A DNA stretch of 49,104 bases, taken from contig NZ_JAPZVQ010000025.1 of NCBI RefSeq assembly GCF_027622945.1, positions 1 to 49,104 of the forward strand, written 5' to 3'. The notes under the pieces are model-generated. The model ran no database searches, had not been told where the DNA came from, and saw only the letters and a list, made by a program, of their open reading frames with translations. The position numbers were made by a program, and so were the translations under genes. Numbering within the stretch: position 1 is the stretch's first letter; the number at the start of each line of letters is the position of its first letter. Positions 7,281 through 15,748 of this stretch are shown piece by piece. The DNA comes from Glycomyces lechevalierae (GTDB taxonomy: Bacteria; Actinomycetota; Actinomycetes; Mycobacteriales; Micromonosporaceae).

Positions 7281-7340
7281 GCAACGTTTGGTTGCACATC
7301 ACGCTACCGCAATCCGCGAGAACGTGCAACCTTTCGTTGC
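7281..7340. promoter_or_regulatory. Twin ArsR-type operators GCAAC-N5-GTTGC
   Basis: Two inverted repeats with identical five-base arms occur at 7281-7295 and 7326-7340, with centres exactly 45 bp apart and N5 being GTTTG and CTTTC. They fill the 83-bp gap between the operon start at 7267 and the upstream MmyB-like gene. The spacing of about four helical turns would place two dimers on the same DNA face. Confidence 0.75.
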
Positions 7341-7350
7341 TAAAAGGTGG

Positions 7351-8205
7351 TCAGGGACGTTGCGCGGCCGGCGCCGTCCAGCTGTCGAGGAGGCGCAGCG
7401 CCTCGGCGCTCGGCGAGGCCGGTTCGACGTTGTAGACGCAGAGGGTCTGGTCCGGGTCGTCGGGGAACTCCAGCGACTCGTACGCGAACTCAATCTCGCC
7501 CACGACCGGGTGCCGGTACGCCTTCTTCCCGTGCGTGCGACGCAGCACCTGGTGGTGGTTCCACCAGCCGCTGAACTCGGGGCAGCCGAGGGTCAGCTCG
7601 CCCACGAGGTCCGCGAGCTGGCGGTCGTCGGGGTGGCGGCCGGCGTCGAAGCGCAGCACCGCGACCGAGTCGCGCGCCGCAACCTCCCAGTCCACGACCC
7701 GCTCCCGCGCCTCGGGGTCGAGCAGGTACCAGCGGGCGAGGTTCCGCCGCTTCGCGGGCAGCGCGTCGAAGTCGGTGATCACGGCCCGTGCGAGCCTGTT
7801 CGTCGCGAGCACGTCCATGCGCCGGCCGATGATGAACGCGGGCACCGACTCCAGGCTCTGCAGCGTCAGGTGCAGGCCCGGCCGCACCCGCTGGGCCGCG
7901 ATCGGGCCGCGCTTGCGCGGAGCGGTACGCCGCCCGGCCAGGTCCTGCAGGTGCTCGCGCTCGGACGGGTCAAGCCGCAGTGCCTCGGCCAGCGCCTCCA
8001 GGACTTCCGGCGAGGGGTTCCCGGCGCGGCCCTGCTCGAGGCGGGTGTAGTACTCGACGCTCATGTTGGCCAGCCGCGCGACCTCGTCGCGGCGCAGTCC
8101 CGGGACGCGGCGGATCCGCCCGTCGTCCGGCAGGCCCGCGTCGCCCGGGCTCACGCGCGCCCGCCGGCTGCGGAGGAAGTCCGAGATCTCGCTGCGTGGG
8201 TCCAT
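7351..8205 (-). CDS. MmyB-like XRE family regulator (MLTR ligand-binding domain)
   Basis: A 284-residue regulator. Residues 1-80 form an XRE helix-turn-helix (SDFLRSRRARVSPGDAGL, then RRDEVARLANMSVEYYTRLEQGR), and residues 105-275 match the MmyB-like ligand-binding domain (FIIGRRMDVLATNRLA, ARWYLLDPEARERVVDWE, ELTLGCPEFSGWW, HPVVGEI). The ATG at 8205 begins the usual MDPRSEISDFLRSRRARV. Genes of this family are typically divergent from a short-chain dehydrogenase, exactly as here (start 8374). The protein therefore probably controls that enzyme in response to a small hydrophobic ligand. Confidence 0.92.
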   Translation of the reverse strand: MDPRSEISDFLRSRRARVSPGDAGLPDDGRIRRVPGLRRDEVARLANMSVEYYTRLEQGRAGNPSPEVLEALAEALRLDPSEREHLQDLAGRRTAPRKRGPIAAQRVRPGLHLTLQSLESVPAFIIGRRMDVLATNRLARAVITDFDALPAKRRNLARWYLLDPEARERVVDWEVAARDSVAVLRFDAGRHPDDRQLADLVGELTLGCPEFSGWWNHHQVLRRTHGKKAYRHPVVGEIEFAYESLEFPDDPDQTLCVYNVEPASPSAEALRLLDSWTAPAAQRP

Positions 8206-8373
8206 GCGGTCAATCCTGCCCCAGTCGCCGCCCCGGGGGCGGTGCAAGGGTGGTCCTGGCGGTACCAGTCACGAGAGGGCGTTCTTAGGGCCGTTCCGGC
8301 GCCCCGATCGGTGTTGTAGTTGTCCACGGGACGGAGCAACCGCCCTGAACGCCAAGCACACCGAAGGAACGCA

Positions 8374-9150
8374 ATGTCCACTGTGAACACCGCCCTGCCG
8401 CTCGCGAACCGCGTCGCCGTCATCACCGGCGCCTCCAGCGGCATCGGCGAGGCCACCGCCGAACTCCTCGCCGAACGCGGCGCGAAGGTCGCCCTCCTGG
8501 CCCGCCGCGCCGACCGGCTCGCCGAACTCGCCGCCCGCATCGAAAAGAACGGCGGCACCGTCCTCGCGATCCCGGTCGACGTCACCGACGCCGCCGCGCT
8601 CGAAGCGGCCGCCGCCCGCGTGGAGGCCGAACTCGGCACCGCCGACCTGCTGTTCAACAACGCCGGGGTCATGCTGCCCTCGCCGGTCGTCGAGCTCCGC
8701 ACCGACCAGTGGAGCCGCCAGATCGACATCAACATCGGCGGCCTCATGAACGCGATCGGCGCCTTCACCCCGCAACTGGTGCGGGCCGCCGCGGAGAAGG
8801 GCGTCGCCGACCTGGTCAACACCTCCTCGATCGCCGCGCAGAACATCTTCGAGAACTTCGCGGTCTACACCGGGTCGAAGGCCTTCGTCTCGCACGCCTC
8901 CCGCAACCTGCGCACCGAGTTCGGCGCCAAGAACGTGCGGGTCGCGGTCATCGAACCGGGGATCGTGAAGACCGAACTCCAGGGCCACGTCACCGACCCG
9001 GGCGCGACCGCCTGGCTCGACGAGACCCTGGCGACCCAGGAGGTCCTTGAGCCCTCGGACGTGGCCGAGGCCGTGGCGTTCCTCGCACAGCAGCCCGCCC
9101 GCGTCAACTTCCAGCAGCTCACCATCATGCCCACCTTCCAGCAGAACTAG
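8374..9150 (+). CDS. Classical short-chain dehydrogenase/reductase
   Basis: A 258-residue SDR. The NAD(P) site TGASSGIG, the NNAG structural motif near residue 95, and the catalytic Ser152, Tyr165 and Lys169 (YTGSK) are all present, so it should be an active oxidoreductase. The arginines after the second strand (ARRADRL) favour NADP. GAAGGAA lies five bases before the ATG at 8374. The divergent MmyB-like gene is its expected regulator. The length is normal and the substrate cannot be read from the sequence. Confidence 0.9.
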   Translation: MSTVNTALPLANRVAVITGASSGIGEATAELLAERGAKVALLARRADRLAELAARIEKNGGTVLAIPVDVTDAAALEAAAARVEAELGTADLLFNNAGVMLPSPVVELRTDQWSRQIDINIGGLMNAIGAFTPQLVRAAAEKGVADLVNTSSIAAQNIFENFAVYTGSKAFVSHASRNLRTEFGAKNVRVAVIEPGIVKTELQGHVTDPGATAWLDETLATQEVLEPSDVAEAVAFLAQQPARVNFQQLTIMPTFQQN

Positions 9151-9310
9151 ACCGTGGACGGGCACCGCGCCGCGCCCCGCCGGGCGGCCGTCCCCGCGAC
9201 GACCGCTCACAAACGGGCGCGGCGCCCCCGGCCCGCGTGGCAGGATTGCCGTTTGGGTACACCAGCAGGACGCCACGCGTCCCGGTAATCACACAGCACG
9301 GAGGTTCGAC

Positions 9311-10255
9311 ATGGCCAAGCTCGGCAGGACTGACATCGAGATCTACCCTCTTGTCCTGGGCACCAACACCTTCGGTTGGAACACCGAGGAGGCCGAGGCG
9401 CACGCCGTCCTCGACGCGTTCACCGCCGCCGGCGGGAACCTCATCGACACCGCCGACGTGTACTCGGCCTGGGCCCCCGGCAACGTGGGCGGCGAATCCG
9501 AGACCGTCATCGGCACCTGGCTCGCCAAGCACCGCGACACGCAGGCCATGGTCGCCACCAAGGTCTCCCAGCACCCCGAGTTCAAGGGCCTCACCGCCGC
9601 GAACATCCGGGCCGCCGCCGAGGCCTCCCTCAAGCGCCTCGGCACCGAGGTGATCGACCTCTACTACGCGCACTTCGACGACGAGGAGACGCCGCTCGAG
9701 GAGACCGTGGGCGCCTTCAACGACCTCGCCAACGAGGGCACGATCCGCCACATCGGCATCTCCAACTACAGCCCCGAGCGCGTGCGCGAATGGCTCGACA
9801 TCACCGAGCGCCACGGCTACGCCCGCCCGGTCGCCTTGCAGCCCAAGTACAGCCTCGTCAGCCGCAGCACGTTTGAGCCGGGCCTGCGCGACCTCGCCGT
9901 GGCCGAGGACCTGAGCGCGTTGCCGTACCACGCGCTGGCCTCGGGCTTCCTCACCGGCAAGTACCGGACCGAGGCGGACCTCAAGCAGAGCATCCGAGGA
10001 GACTCGGCCGCGAGGCACCTCAACCCGTCCGGCCTCGCGATCATCGAGAAGCTCGACCAGATCGCCCAGGCCCGCGGCGTCGCGATCGCGTCGGTCGCCT
10101 TGGCGTGGACGCGGACCCGCCCCGGCATCGCCGCGCCGATCGCGGGCGCCCGCACCGCCGACCAGCTCGGCCCGCTCCTGGCCTCGGCCGAACTGGAGCT
10201 GACCCGTGACGAGGCGGACGAGCTCACCGCGCTCTCGGACGTCATCGGCGCCTAA
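9311..10255 (+). CDS. Aldo/keto reductase
   Basis: A 314-residue NADPH-dependent aldo/keto reductase with a full (alpha/beta)8 barrel. The catalytic tetrad is visible as Asp46 and Tyr51 (LIDTADVY), Lys84 (ATKV) and His121 (YYAHFD), and the cofactor segment HIGISNYS is present. The N-terminus LGRTDIEIYPLVLGTNTFGW resembles the YajO/general stress group. GGAGG lies before the ATG. It is a single-gene unit: 160 bp separate it from the SDR, and a strong hairpin follows. It probably detoxifies carbonyl compounds. Confidence 0.92.
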   Translation: MAKLGRTDIEIYPLVLGTNTFGWNTEEAEAHAVLDAFTAAGGNLIDTADVYSAWAPGNVGGESETVIGTWLAKHRDTQAMVATKVSQHPEFKGLTAANIRAAAEASLKRLGTEVIDLYYAHFDDEETPLEETVGAFNDLANEGTIRHIGISNYSPERVREWLDITERHGYARPVALQPKYSLVSRSTFEPGLRDLAVAEDLSALPYHALASGFLTGKYRTEADLKQSIRGDSAARHLNPSGLAIIEKLDQIAQARGVAIASVALAWTRTRPGIAAPIAGARTADQLGPLLASAELELTRDEADELTALSDVIGA

Positions 10256-10267
10256 GGGATCGCGAAC

Positions 10268-10300
10268 GGGGCGGGCGGGTCTTCACGACCCTCCCGCCCC
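10268..10300 (+). terminator. Rho-independent-like hairpin after the AKR gene
   Basis: GGGGCGGGCGGGTC and GACCCTCCCGCCCC form a 14-bp stem with one mismatch and a TTCAC loop, 12 bases beyond the AKR stop codon. TTCCTT follows. It may serve both the AKR gene and the convergent exonuclease gene. Confidence 0.75.
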
Positions 10301-10351
10301 TTCCTTATCCGGAGACCCTGAGGCCCTTACCGTCGTCCGGGGGATGAGGCC

Positions 10352-10945
10352 TTACTTGCGGCGGCAGGTGTCGTACCCGCCGTCGTAGATCCGGCCCCAC
10401 GAGACGCGCGCGGACTGGAGGAGCCCCTCGAGGTCGTCGACGCCGTGCGCGCGCTGCTGGGCGACGAGGATCCCGGCGGCGGCGAGCGTGTCCGAGGCGG
10501 CCTCGTGGTGGCGGGTGAGGTCGACGCCCGCGGCGGCGGCCACGTCGGGCAGCCGGTAGGAGGGCATCGGCCAGGTCTGCTTGGCGATGACCATGGTGCA
10601 GGCGTAGCGCATCGCGGGCCAGGGGAGGTCGGCGGCGGTGTTGGCGGCCCGGATGACCGAGGTGTCGAACGAGGCGTTGTGGGCGACGAGCGGGTCGTCG
10701 CCCACGAACTCGCTCAGCCGCGCCCACACCTTCGGCCACCGGGGCGCACCGACCACATCGGACGCCTGGATGCCGTGGATCTGCGTGTTGCGGTACTCGA
10801 ACCGGTCGTGCCCGGCGGGCGGGCGGATGAGGGTCGCGAAGCGGTCGACGACCTCCTCGCCCTTGACCCGGGCCACCGCCACCGAGCAGGCGCTCGCCCT
10901 GCTGCCGTTGGCGGTCTCGAAGTCGATCGCCACCCAAGAGTCCAT
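10352..10945 (-). CDS. DnaQ-like DEDDh 3'-5' exonuclease
   Basis: A 197-residue exonuclease domain protein. ExoI DFE (WVAIDFETA, Asp and Glu metal ligands), ExoII (LVAHNASFD) and ExoIII (HHEAASDTLAAA, with His and Asp) form the DEDDh active site for two-metal hydrolysis of single-stranded ends. The C-terminal part (DDLEGLLQSARVSWGRIYDGGYDTCRRK) is an extension. The ATG at 10945 is preferred over 10966 because GAAGGGC precedes it. It resembles the free-standing exonucleases of actinobacteria rather than the polymerase III epsilon subunit. A repair or nucleic-acid turnover role is likely. Confidence 0.88.
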   Translation of the reverse strand: MDSWVAIDFETANGSRASACSVAVARVKGEEVVDRFATLIRPPAGHDRFEYRNTQIHGIQASDVVGAPRWPKVWARLSEFVGDDPLVAHNASFDTSVIRAANTAADLPWPAMRYACTMVIAKQTWPMPSYRLPDVAAAAGVDLTRHHEAASDTLAAAGILVAQQRAHGVDDLEGLLQSARVSWGRIYDGGYDTCRRK

Positions 10946-11018
10946 CTGCCGCCCTTCGCCGCCCAACGAGCCCGAAGGTTAGCAGGACCCCTGGCCTTCC
11001 TCGGCCCGGCGGCGGGCG

Positions 11019-11741
11019 TCAGCCGAGGACGTTGAAGACCGCCTCGGCGCGGTCGCGCTTGCTGAACAGCTCCCACGCGGTGTCGGCGATGGCGTCCGGG
11101 TCGAGTGTGGCGATCGCGATGTCCCCGAACATTTTCGGGTCGGCGGTCACGGCCTTGTGGATGTCGCCGCGTTCGATGAGGCCGCCGATGGTGAGCGCCC
11201 CGGCGTAGACGCCCCGCCCGGCCAGGCCGGCGTTGAGGGTGAGGGCGTAGTTCCTGAGGGCGGCGGACATGACCGCGAGCGCGCCGAGGGTCGGCATCGG
11301 CACGACGGAGCTGAGCCCGCCGGCGAACAGGAGCCCGCCGGAGCCGCGCTCGAGCATGCCCGGCAGGACCTTCGCGACCGCGTCCACGGCCGGGTACATG
11401 ATCCCCATCGCCGCGCGCACGCCGTCCGAGTCGGCCTCGTCGATCGGCCCGGGCATCGGCCCGTCCATCGCCGCGGGCCCGTAGTACGCGAGGTCGACGC
11501 CGCCGAAGCGGGCGGTGATCTCGTCGAGCACGGCCTCGAGCCGGGCCTTGTCGTTGAGGTCGGCGGTGAACGCCGCCGCCTCGATCCCGGCCTCGGCGAG
11601 CGAGGCGAGGTAGTCCGCGTGACGGGTGTCGCTGCGGGAGACGAGCGCGACCCGGTAGCCCTCGCGGCCGAAGCGGTGCGCGATGGACATGCCGAGGCCG
11701 GGTCCGGCTCCGAGGACGACGGCGGTCTGGTTGCTGGGCAT
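11019..11741 (-). CDS. Atypical SDR-fold protein lacking the catalytic YxxxK
   Basis: A 240-residue Rossmann-fold protein. The nucleotide loop GAGPGLG is intact and VALVSRS follows strand 2, so NADP binding is plausible. The usual NNAG is replaced by YYGPA. Around residues 152-162 (LGALAVMSAAL), where Tyr and Lys should stand, there are only small or hydrophobic residues. It may be a reductase with another mechanism or a dinucleotide sensor. It is divergent from a TetR gene, and two TetR-type operators fill the gap. The length is normal and no frameshift is apparent. Confidence 0.85.
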   Translation of the reverse strand: MPSNQTAVVLGAGPGLGMSIAHRFGREGYRVALVSRSDTRHADYLASLAEAGIEAAAFTADLNDKARLEAVLDEITARFGGVDLAYYGPAAMDGPMPGPIDEADSDGVRAAMGIMYPAVDAVAKVLPGMLERGSGGLLFAGGLSSVVPMPTLGALAVMSAALRNYALTLNAGLAGRGVYAGALTIGGLIERGDIHKAVTADPKMFGDIAIATLDPDAIADTAWELFSKRDRAEAVFNVLG

Positions 11742-11765
11742 GGTGGTTCCCTTCCCGAGACTAAT

Positions 11766-11821
11766 TTGAGGGTGCCCTCAAGTTATGAGCCGACGGTACC
11801 ACAACTTGAGGGTGCCCTCGA
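11766..11821. promoter_or_regulatory. Twin TetR operators TTGAGGG-TG-CCCTCRA
   Basis: TTGAGGGTGCCCTCAA (11766-11781) and TTGAGGGTGCCCTCGA (11806-11821) are 40 bp apart. The second precedes TATGAT (11827-11832), the -10 of the TetR gene, and overlaps its -35 region. The first lies 25 bp upstream of the divergent SDR start. Each site should bind a TetR dimer and control one side. Confidence 0.85.
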
Positions 11822-11838
11822 CTTCGTATGATGGGGGT

Positions 11839-12396
11839 ATGCCCGCTGAGACCCGATCCCGCCGCTCCGACGCCCTGCGCAACCGGGACCGGCTCCTGGC
11901 CGCCGCCGCCGAACTCTTCGCCGAACGCGGCCTCGAAGTGCCGCTCGACGAGATCGCACGCACCGCCGGCGTCAGCATCGGGACGCTCTACAACCACTTC
12001 CCGACCCGCGACGACCTCTACAACGCGATCATCCCCGCGCGCCTCGGCGCCCTCGACCAGATCGTCGCCCGCGCCCTCGCGACCGACGACCCCTGGGACG
12101 GCTTCGTCGCCTACCTCGAAGGCGTGTTCGGACTCCAGGCCAAGGACCGCAGCCTCAACGACGCGATCGCCCGCCGCCGCCCCGCCAGCGCCGAGATCGC
12201 CGAAGTCTGCTCCCGCAACGTCGACCAGGTCCTCAAGCTCATCGCCCGCGCCAAAGCCAGCGGGGACCTCCGCGAGGACTTCCAGCCCATGGACCTCGCC
12301 ATGCTCGGCGCGGCGATCTCCCAGGTCATCCACGAATCGGGGGACTGGCGGCGCTTCCTCGACCTCCACCTCACAGGCCTGCGCGCGAACGGCTGA
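11839..12396 (+). CDS. TetR family transcriptional regulator
   Basis: A 185-residue TetR protein. ALRNRDRLLAAAAELFAERGLEVPLDEIARTAGVSIGTLYNHFPTRDDL is the DNA-binding domain; the C-terminal part resembles the SbtR/TetR_C group. The ATG at 11839 lies six bases after TATGAT, so the message is probably leaderless; the ATG at 11828 is in another frame. The two matching palindromes upstream are its likely operators, and the divergent atypical SDR is its likely target. A 16-bp perfect hairpin ends the gene. Confidence 0.9.
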   Translation: MPAETRSRRSDALRNRDRLLAAAAELFAERGLEVPLDEIARTAGVSIGTLYNHFPTRDDLYNAIIPARLGALDQIVARALATDDPWDGFVAYLEGVFGLQAKDRSLNDAIARRRPASAEIAEVCSRNVDQVLKLIARAKASGDLREDFQPMDLAMLGAAISQVIHESGDWRRFLDLHLTGLRANG

Positions 12397-12404
12397 CACG
12401 ACGA

Positions 12405-12440
12405 AGGGGCCCTTACCGCCGAACGGCGGTAAGGGCCCCT
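12405..12440. terminator. Bidirectional hairpin terminator
   Basis: AGGGGCCCTTACCGCC and its exact complement GGCGGTAAGGGCCCCT flank a GAAC loop. The hairpin lies between the convergent TetR gene and the GH30 gene (stop at 12454), so it can end transcription from both sides. Confidence 0.85.
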
Positions 12441-12453
12441 CACTCTCGATCCC

Positions 12454-15399
12454 TTAGACGGCCGGAGCCTTCGCGAAGACCTCGATCTCGCTGAGGATGA
12501 TCCAGCCGACCGTGCCGCCCGACCCGGCGGTCATGGCCACCCGGACCGCCGAGGTCTCGGCGTTCACCGCGACGTCGATGACCGGCGCCTCACCGGTCGG
12601 CACGTCCACGACGTCACCGGCGTTCTGCCAGTTGCCCTCCGAGTCCAGGTACTGCACCTGCAGCGTGTCCGCGTAGCTGTTGCGGCCGCCGTCGCTCCAG
12701 AAGTGCGACACCACGCGGGTCACGTCGCGCGCCTCCGGCAGGGTCACGGTGATCGTGTCCTCGGTGTTGAACGGACCCGACTTCCAGTTCGACCAGCCCT
12801 TGTCCGTCAGGTTCCCGTTGCGCAGGGCCTCGGTCGAATAGCCCGGCTCGGTGTACGTCGCCGAGGTCGTCACGCCGTCCTCCAGCGCCACGTTGACCTC
12901 GATCGGGTCGGTCACCTCGACATCGATCTGGGCCGGAAGCTCGGTCCCGTCGATCAGGGTCGCGGTGCCGCCCAACGTGACCGTTCCGTAGTCGTCGAAG
13001 GCGCCGGCGGGCGGCTCCTCCCACACCACCGGCACCGTGGCCTGCGTGCCCCGGCTGCCGATCGCGGTCACCGTGTCCGGCAGGTGCGGCGTGAAGCCCG
13101 GGTAGGTCTTCGCGGAGGCCGGCGCCGTCTTGCTGAACGTGTCCACGCTGACCTTCGCCTTGGCGCGGAACGTGTTCCCGAGCGCGTCGGTCGCCGTGCC
13201 CTTCACGGTCACGGTCCCAGGCCGGTTCCACTTCGAGTCGTCCGGCATGTCCCACTCGACCGGCAGCGCCCCGCGCTGCCCGTCGCGGTAGATCCCGGCC
13301 ACCGTGTCCGGCAGCTCCGGCGTGTAACCCGGGACGGTGTAGGACTGCACGGTCGCGGTGCCCAGCACCGTCTCGTCGATCAGCGTCCAGCGCTGGTTGC
13401 TCGCCGAGGTGGGCGTGTAGGTCTGCACCGGCGAACCGTCCGCGGTCGCCTCGCCCCACACGTCGAGCACCAGGCCGGTGCCGACGTTCACCGGCACGTA
13501 CGTGCCGTCGCCGGTGGTGGACAGGAACCATTGGGCCGCAGGCGAAGGGTCGCCGTCGGCCGCTTCGAGCACGGCCTTCCCGTCGGCCACCGCCAAGCGG
13601 GTCCCCGTGTCGGCGTTGACGATCGCGTACTGCTCGCGGTTCGAGTAGCCGTCGGTGAGCTGGTCGATCTCCCAGAGCTGCGCGGCGCTCGACGCGTCGT
13701 CGGTCTGGAGCACGATGCCCGTGCCATCCTCGGACGGCGCGATCGACTTGCCGCTCTGCACGCCGTCGAAGCGGTACGTGTGGTGCCGCTGCACCATCGC
13801 GGCGTCCTCGCTGACGCCCGAGACGCCGTCGATCTTGAAGGTCGTCACCGACTTCGCCGGAACGGTCAGTGTCGCGGTCGCACCGTTCACGACCACCGAC
13901 TGGCCTTCGACCAGGGCGCCGGCGGCGCTCGAGGTCACCGGGGTCACCGTCGCGCCGGAGTCGACCGAACCGAACTTCGACAGGTCCAGGGTCACCTCGA
14001 CCGCGTCCTCCGAGTTGTTCGTGTACACGGCGACCGCCGCGTCCTCGGAGTCCTTGATAGCAGCCACAGTGGACGCGTTGTCCGTGCCGATCATGTAGTC
14101 GCCCGGCTCGATGTAATGCGTGAAGTTCCGGATCGTGTCGTACTTCGTGTTCGTCTCGATCTTGCAGGTCTCGAGGGTGTCCTCGGCCGTGCAGTCGAAC
14201 GGGAGCTGGATCTCGCCCCAGCTGTGCCCGAGGTTCTTGTCCTCGATCGGCTGCCACAGCACCCACGCCGACGGCTCCAGCTCGCGCAGGTCGTCGGTGA
14301 TGCGGGTGGCGATGCCCAGGCCGTTCTCCATCGAGGTGTAGTCCTGGCCGTCGGTCCAGGCCCCGCCGACCTCGCTCATCCACAGCGGCTTGTCGCCGGC
14401 CTTGGCGAGGTCGCGGACGCTGGTGCGCTGGCCGGTGCCGTAGGTGTGGACGTTCATCTGCCCGACGTTCGCCCGCGATTCCTCGGTGTACGCGTTCCAG
14501 TTCGTCGTGAACTTGCCGGGGTTGGTCTCGTCCATCGCCGCGATCACGGTGTCCAGTTCGGACTCCGAGAGCTGCGCGGCGAGCGCGTTGATGACCTGCT
14601 GCTGCAGCTCGGGGCCGGCGTGCGCGCCCTCCTGGCCGCCGCCGGTCGGCTGCACGCCGTCCGCGCCGAGCTGGGTGCCCCAGTAGTTCGTGTTGGGCTC
14701 GTTGAGCGGGTCCACGGTGTCGAACTGGATGCCGTGCTCGGCCTCGACGTGCTCCATGACCTGGGTCAGGTAGGTGGCGAACTCGTCCACCGAGTCGGCC
14801 CGGATCTGGTCGGCGTTCGCGTCGAAGCCGCCCGAGACGTAACCGGAGACGGTCTGGAAGTACGGCGGCGAGTTCGAGAACGCCTCCCAGTGGGTGACGT
14901 CGTCCTTGATCTGGTCGATCCACCAGCGCTGGTTCGCGTCGGCGTCCCAGTTCCAGTGCTCGGGGTTCTCGGGGTCCCACCAGTCCTTGTCCTCCTGGGT
15001 GGTGCCCTCGGGGGCGGCCCACCAGCCGGGGACGGCGGAGGCGCCGCCGCGCAGGTACTCGTTGTCGATGTTCGGGGCGTTGCCGCCGCCGATGTTGTAC
15101 CTGGCGATGTTGAGGTTGAGGCCTTCTTCGCCGAAGACCATGTCCACCAGCTGATTGCGGATCTCGTCGGGGTAGCCGCCGGTCGCGTTCGCGAACCAGA
15201 CGAGGCTCGTGCCCCAGCCTTCGAACTGCTGCCCTTGGTACGAGGGGTCGAGCGTGACGTTCACGGCGGCCGCCGCGCCCTCCTGCGCGCTCGCGCCCGC
15301 ATTGAGGAGCGGCAGCGCGGAACCGGCGATCACGGCGGCGAGGCCCACCGCACCGGCCGCGGCCAATGGGCGCCTGCGCCTCGGTCGGGGAGATGACAT
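12454..15399 (-). CDS. Secreted GH30 glycoside hydrolase (endo-beta-1,6-galactanase-like) with ricin, Ig-like and discoidin-like modules
   Basis: A 981-residue secreted enzyme. Residues 1-39 are an arginine-rich Sec/Tat-like signal peptide. Residues 46-430 are a (beta/alpha)8 GH30 domain with acid/base Glu234 (PLNEPN) and nucleophile Glu343 (MSEVGGAW), followed by the GH30 side beta-domain. Then come a ricin-type beta-trefoil (about 560-690, ending QRWTL), two repeated Ig-like units (PDTVAGIYRDGQRGALPVEW and PDTVTAIGSRGTQATVPVVW) and a C-terminal F5/8-type carbohydrate-binding module. Closest in style are actinobacterial endo-beta-1,6-galactanases that act on arabinogalactan side chains. AAGGAGA precedes the ATG at 15399. 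The exact substrate is inferred. Confidence 0.88.
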   Translation of the reverse strand: MSSPRPRRRRPLAAAGAVGLAAVIAGSALPLLNAGASAQEGAAAAVNVTLDPSYQGQQFEGWGTSLVWFANATGGYPDEIRNQLVDMVFGEEGLNLNIARYNIGGGNAPNIDNEYLRGGASAVPGWWAAPEGTTQEDKDWWDPENPEHWNWDADANQRWWIDQIKDDVTHWEAFSNSPPYFQTVSGYVSGGFDANADQIRADSVDEFATYLTQVMEHVEAEHGIQFDTVDPLNEPNTNYWGTQLGADGVQPTGGGQEGAHAGPELQQQVINALAAQLSESELDTVIAAMDETNPGKFTTNWNAYTEESRANVGQMNVHTYGTGQRTSVRDLAKAGDKPLWMSEVGGAWTDGQDYTSMENGLGIATRITDDLRELEPSAWVLWQPIEDKNLGHSWGEIQLPFDCTAEDTLETCKIETNTKYDTIRNFTHYIEPGDYMIGTDNASTVAAIKDSEDAAVAVYTNNSEDAVEVTLDLSKFGSVDSGATVTPVTSSAAGALVEGQSVVVNGATATLTVPAKSVTTFKIDGVSGVSEDAAMVQRHHTYRFDGVQSGKSIAPSEDGTGIVLQTDDASSAAQLWEIDQLTDGYSNREQYAIVNADTGTRLAVADGKAVLEAADGDPSPAAQWFLSTTGDGTYVPVNVGTGLVLDVWGEATADGSPVQTYTPTSASNQRWTLIDETVLGTATVQSYTVPGYTPELPDTVAGIYRDGQRGALPVEWDMPDDSKWNRPGTVTVKGTATDALGNTFRAKAKVSVDTFSKTAPASAKTYPGFTPHLPDTVTAIGSRGTQATVPVVWEEPPAGAFDDYGTVTLGGTATLIDGTELPAQIDVEVTDPIEVNVALEDGVTTSATYTEPGYSTEALRNGNLTDKGWSNWKSGPFNTEDTITVTLPEARDVTRVVSHFWSDGGRNSYADTLQVQYLDSEGNWQNAGDVVDVPTGEAPVIDVAVNAETSAVRVAMTAGSGGTVGWIILSEIEVFAKAPAV

Positions 15400-15748
15400 C
15401 GTTGTCTCCTTCAAAGGGGGGTGCAATCGAGTGATCTGAATATTCGCACAGAACTCAACGCTTGTGAACACCCTTTGTCTAACGGATTGAAAAACGCTGA
15501 CCTGGAATCGCTCCCGCGACCTCGAAATGTCGTACCCAAGATGCAGGGTTGATACCGGGGGCCCATCGATGTCCGAAATGCGCAGACGCTCCGTTCATCT
15601 TTCGTGACCCGGAAAATGTCGTACCCCTCGGTCAGGGTTCCTGTGCAAAGCGCACGGCTCGCAAGCTTCGCCGTGGCACGGGGTCCAGCGATGTCCGATT
15701 TGCGCAGACCCTCCGCTCACATTCGCCGCTCGCCGCCACCCAAGCCGC
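15400..15748. repeat. Intergenic region with a degenerate tandem repeat
   Basis: This 349-bp gap between the PP2C and GH30 genes holds no gene. Two diverged copies of one element occur. AAATGTCGTACCC is found at 15525 and 15614, CAGGGTT at 15544 and 15633, CGATGTCCGA at 15567 and 15689, and TGCGCAGAC at 15579 and 15701. The second copy has about 33 extra bases, including the small stem GTGC-AAAGC-GCAC. The order of the blocks is the same in both copies. The nearer part (15400-15480) should contain the GH30 promoter, but I see no convincing hexamers. Confidence 0.7.

Noticed and set aside
12703..15396. An 897-codon open frame antisense to the GH30 gene
   Set aside because: High GC removes stop codons from the opposite strand. 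The product is rich in Arg, Gly, Val and His without domains, whereas the minus-strand frame has a signal peptide, catalytic glutamates and recognisable modules.
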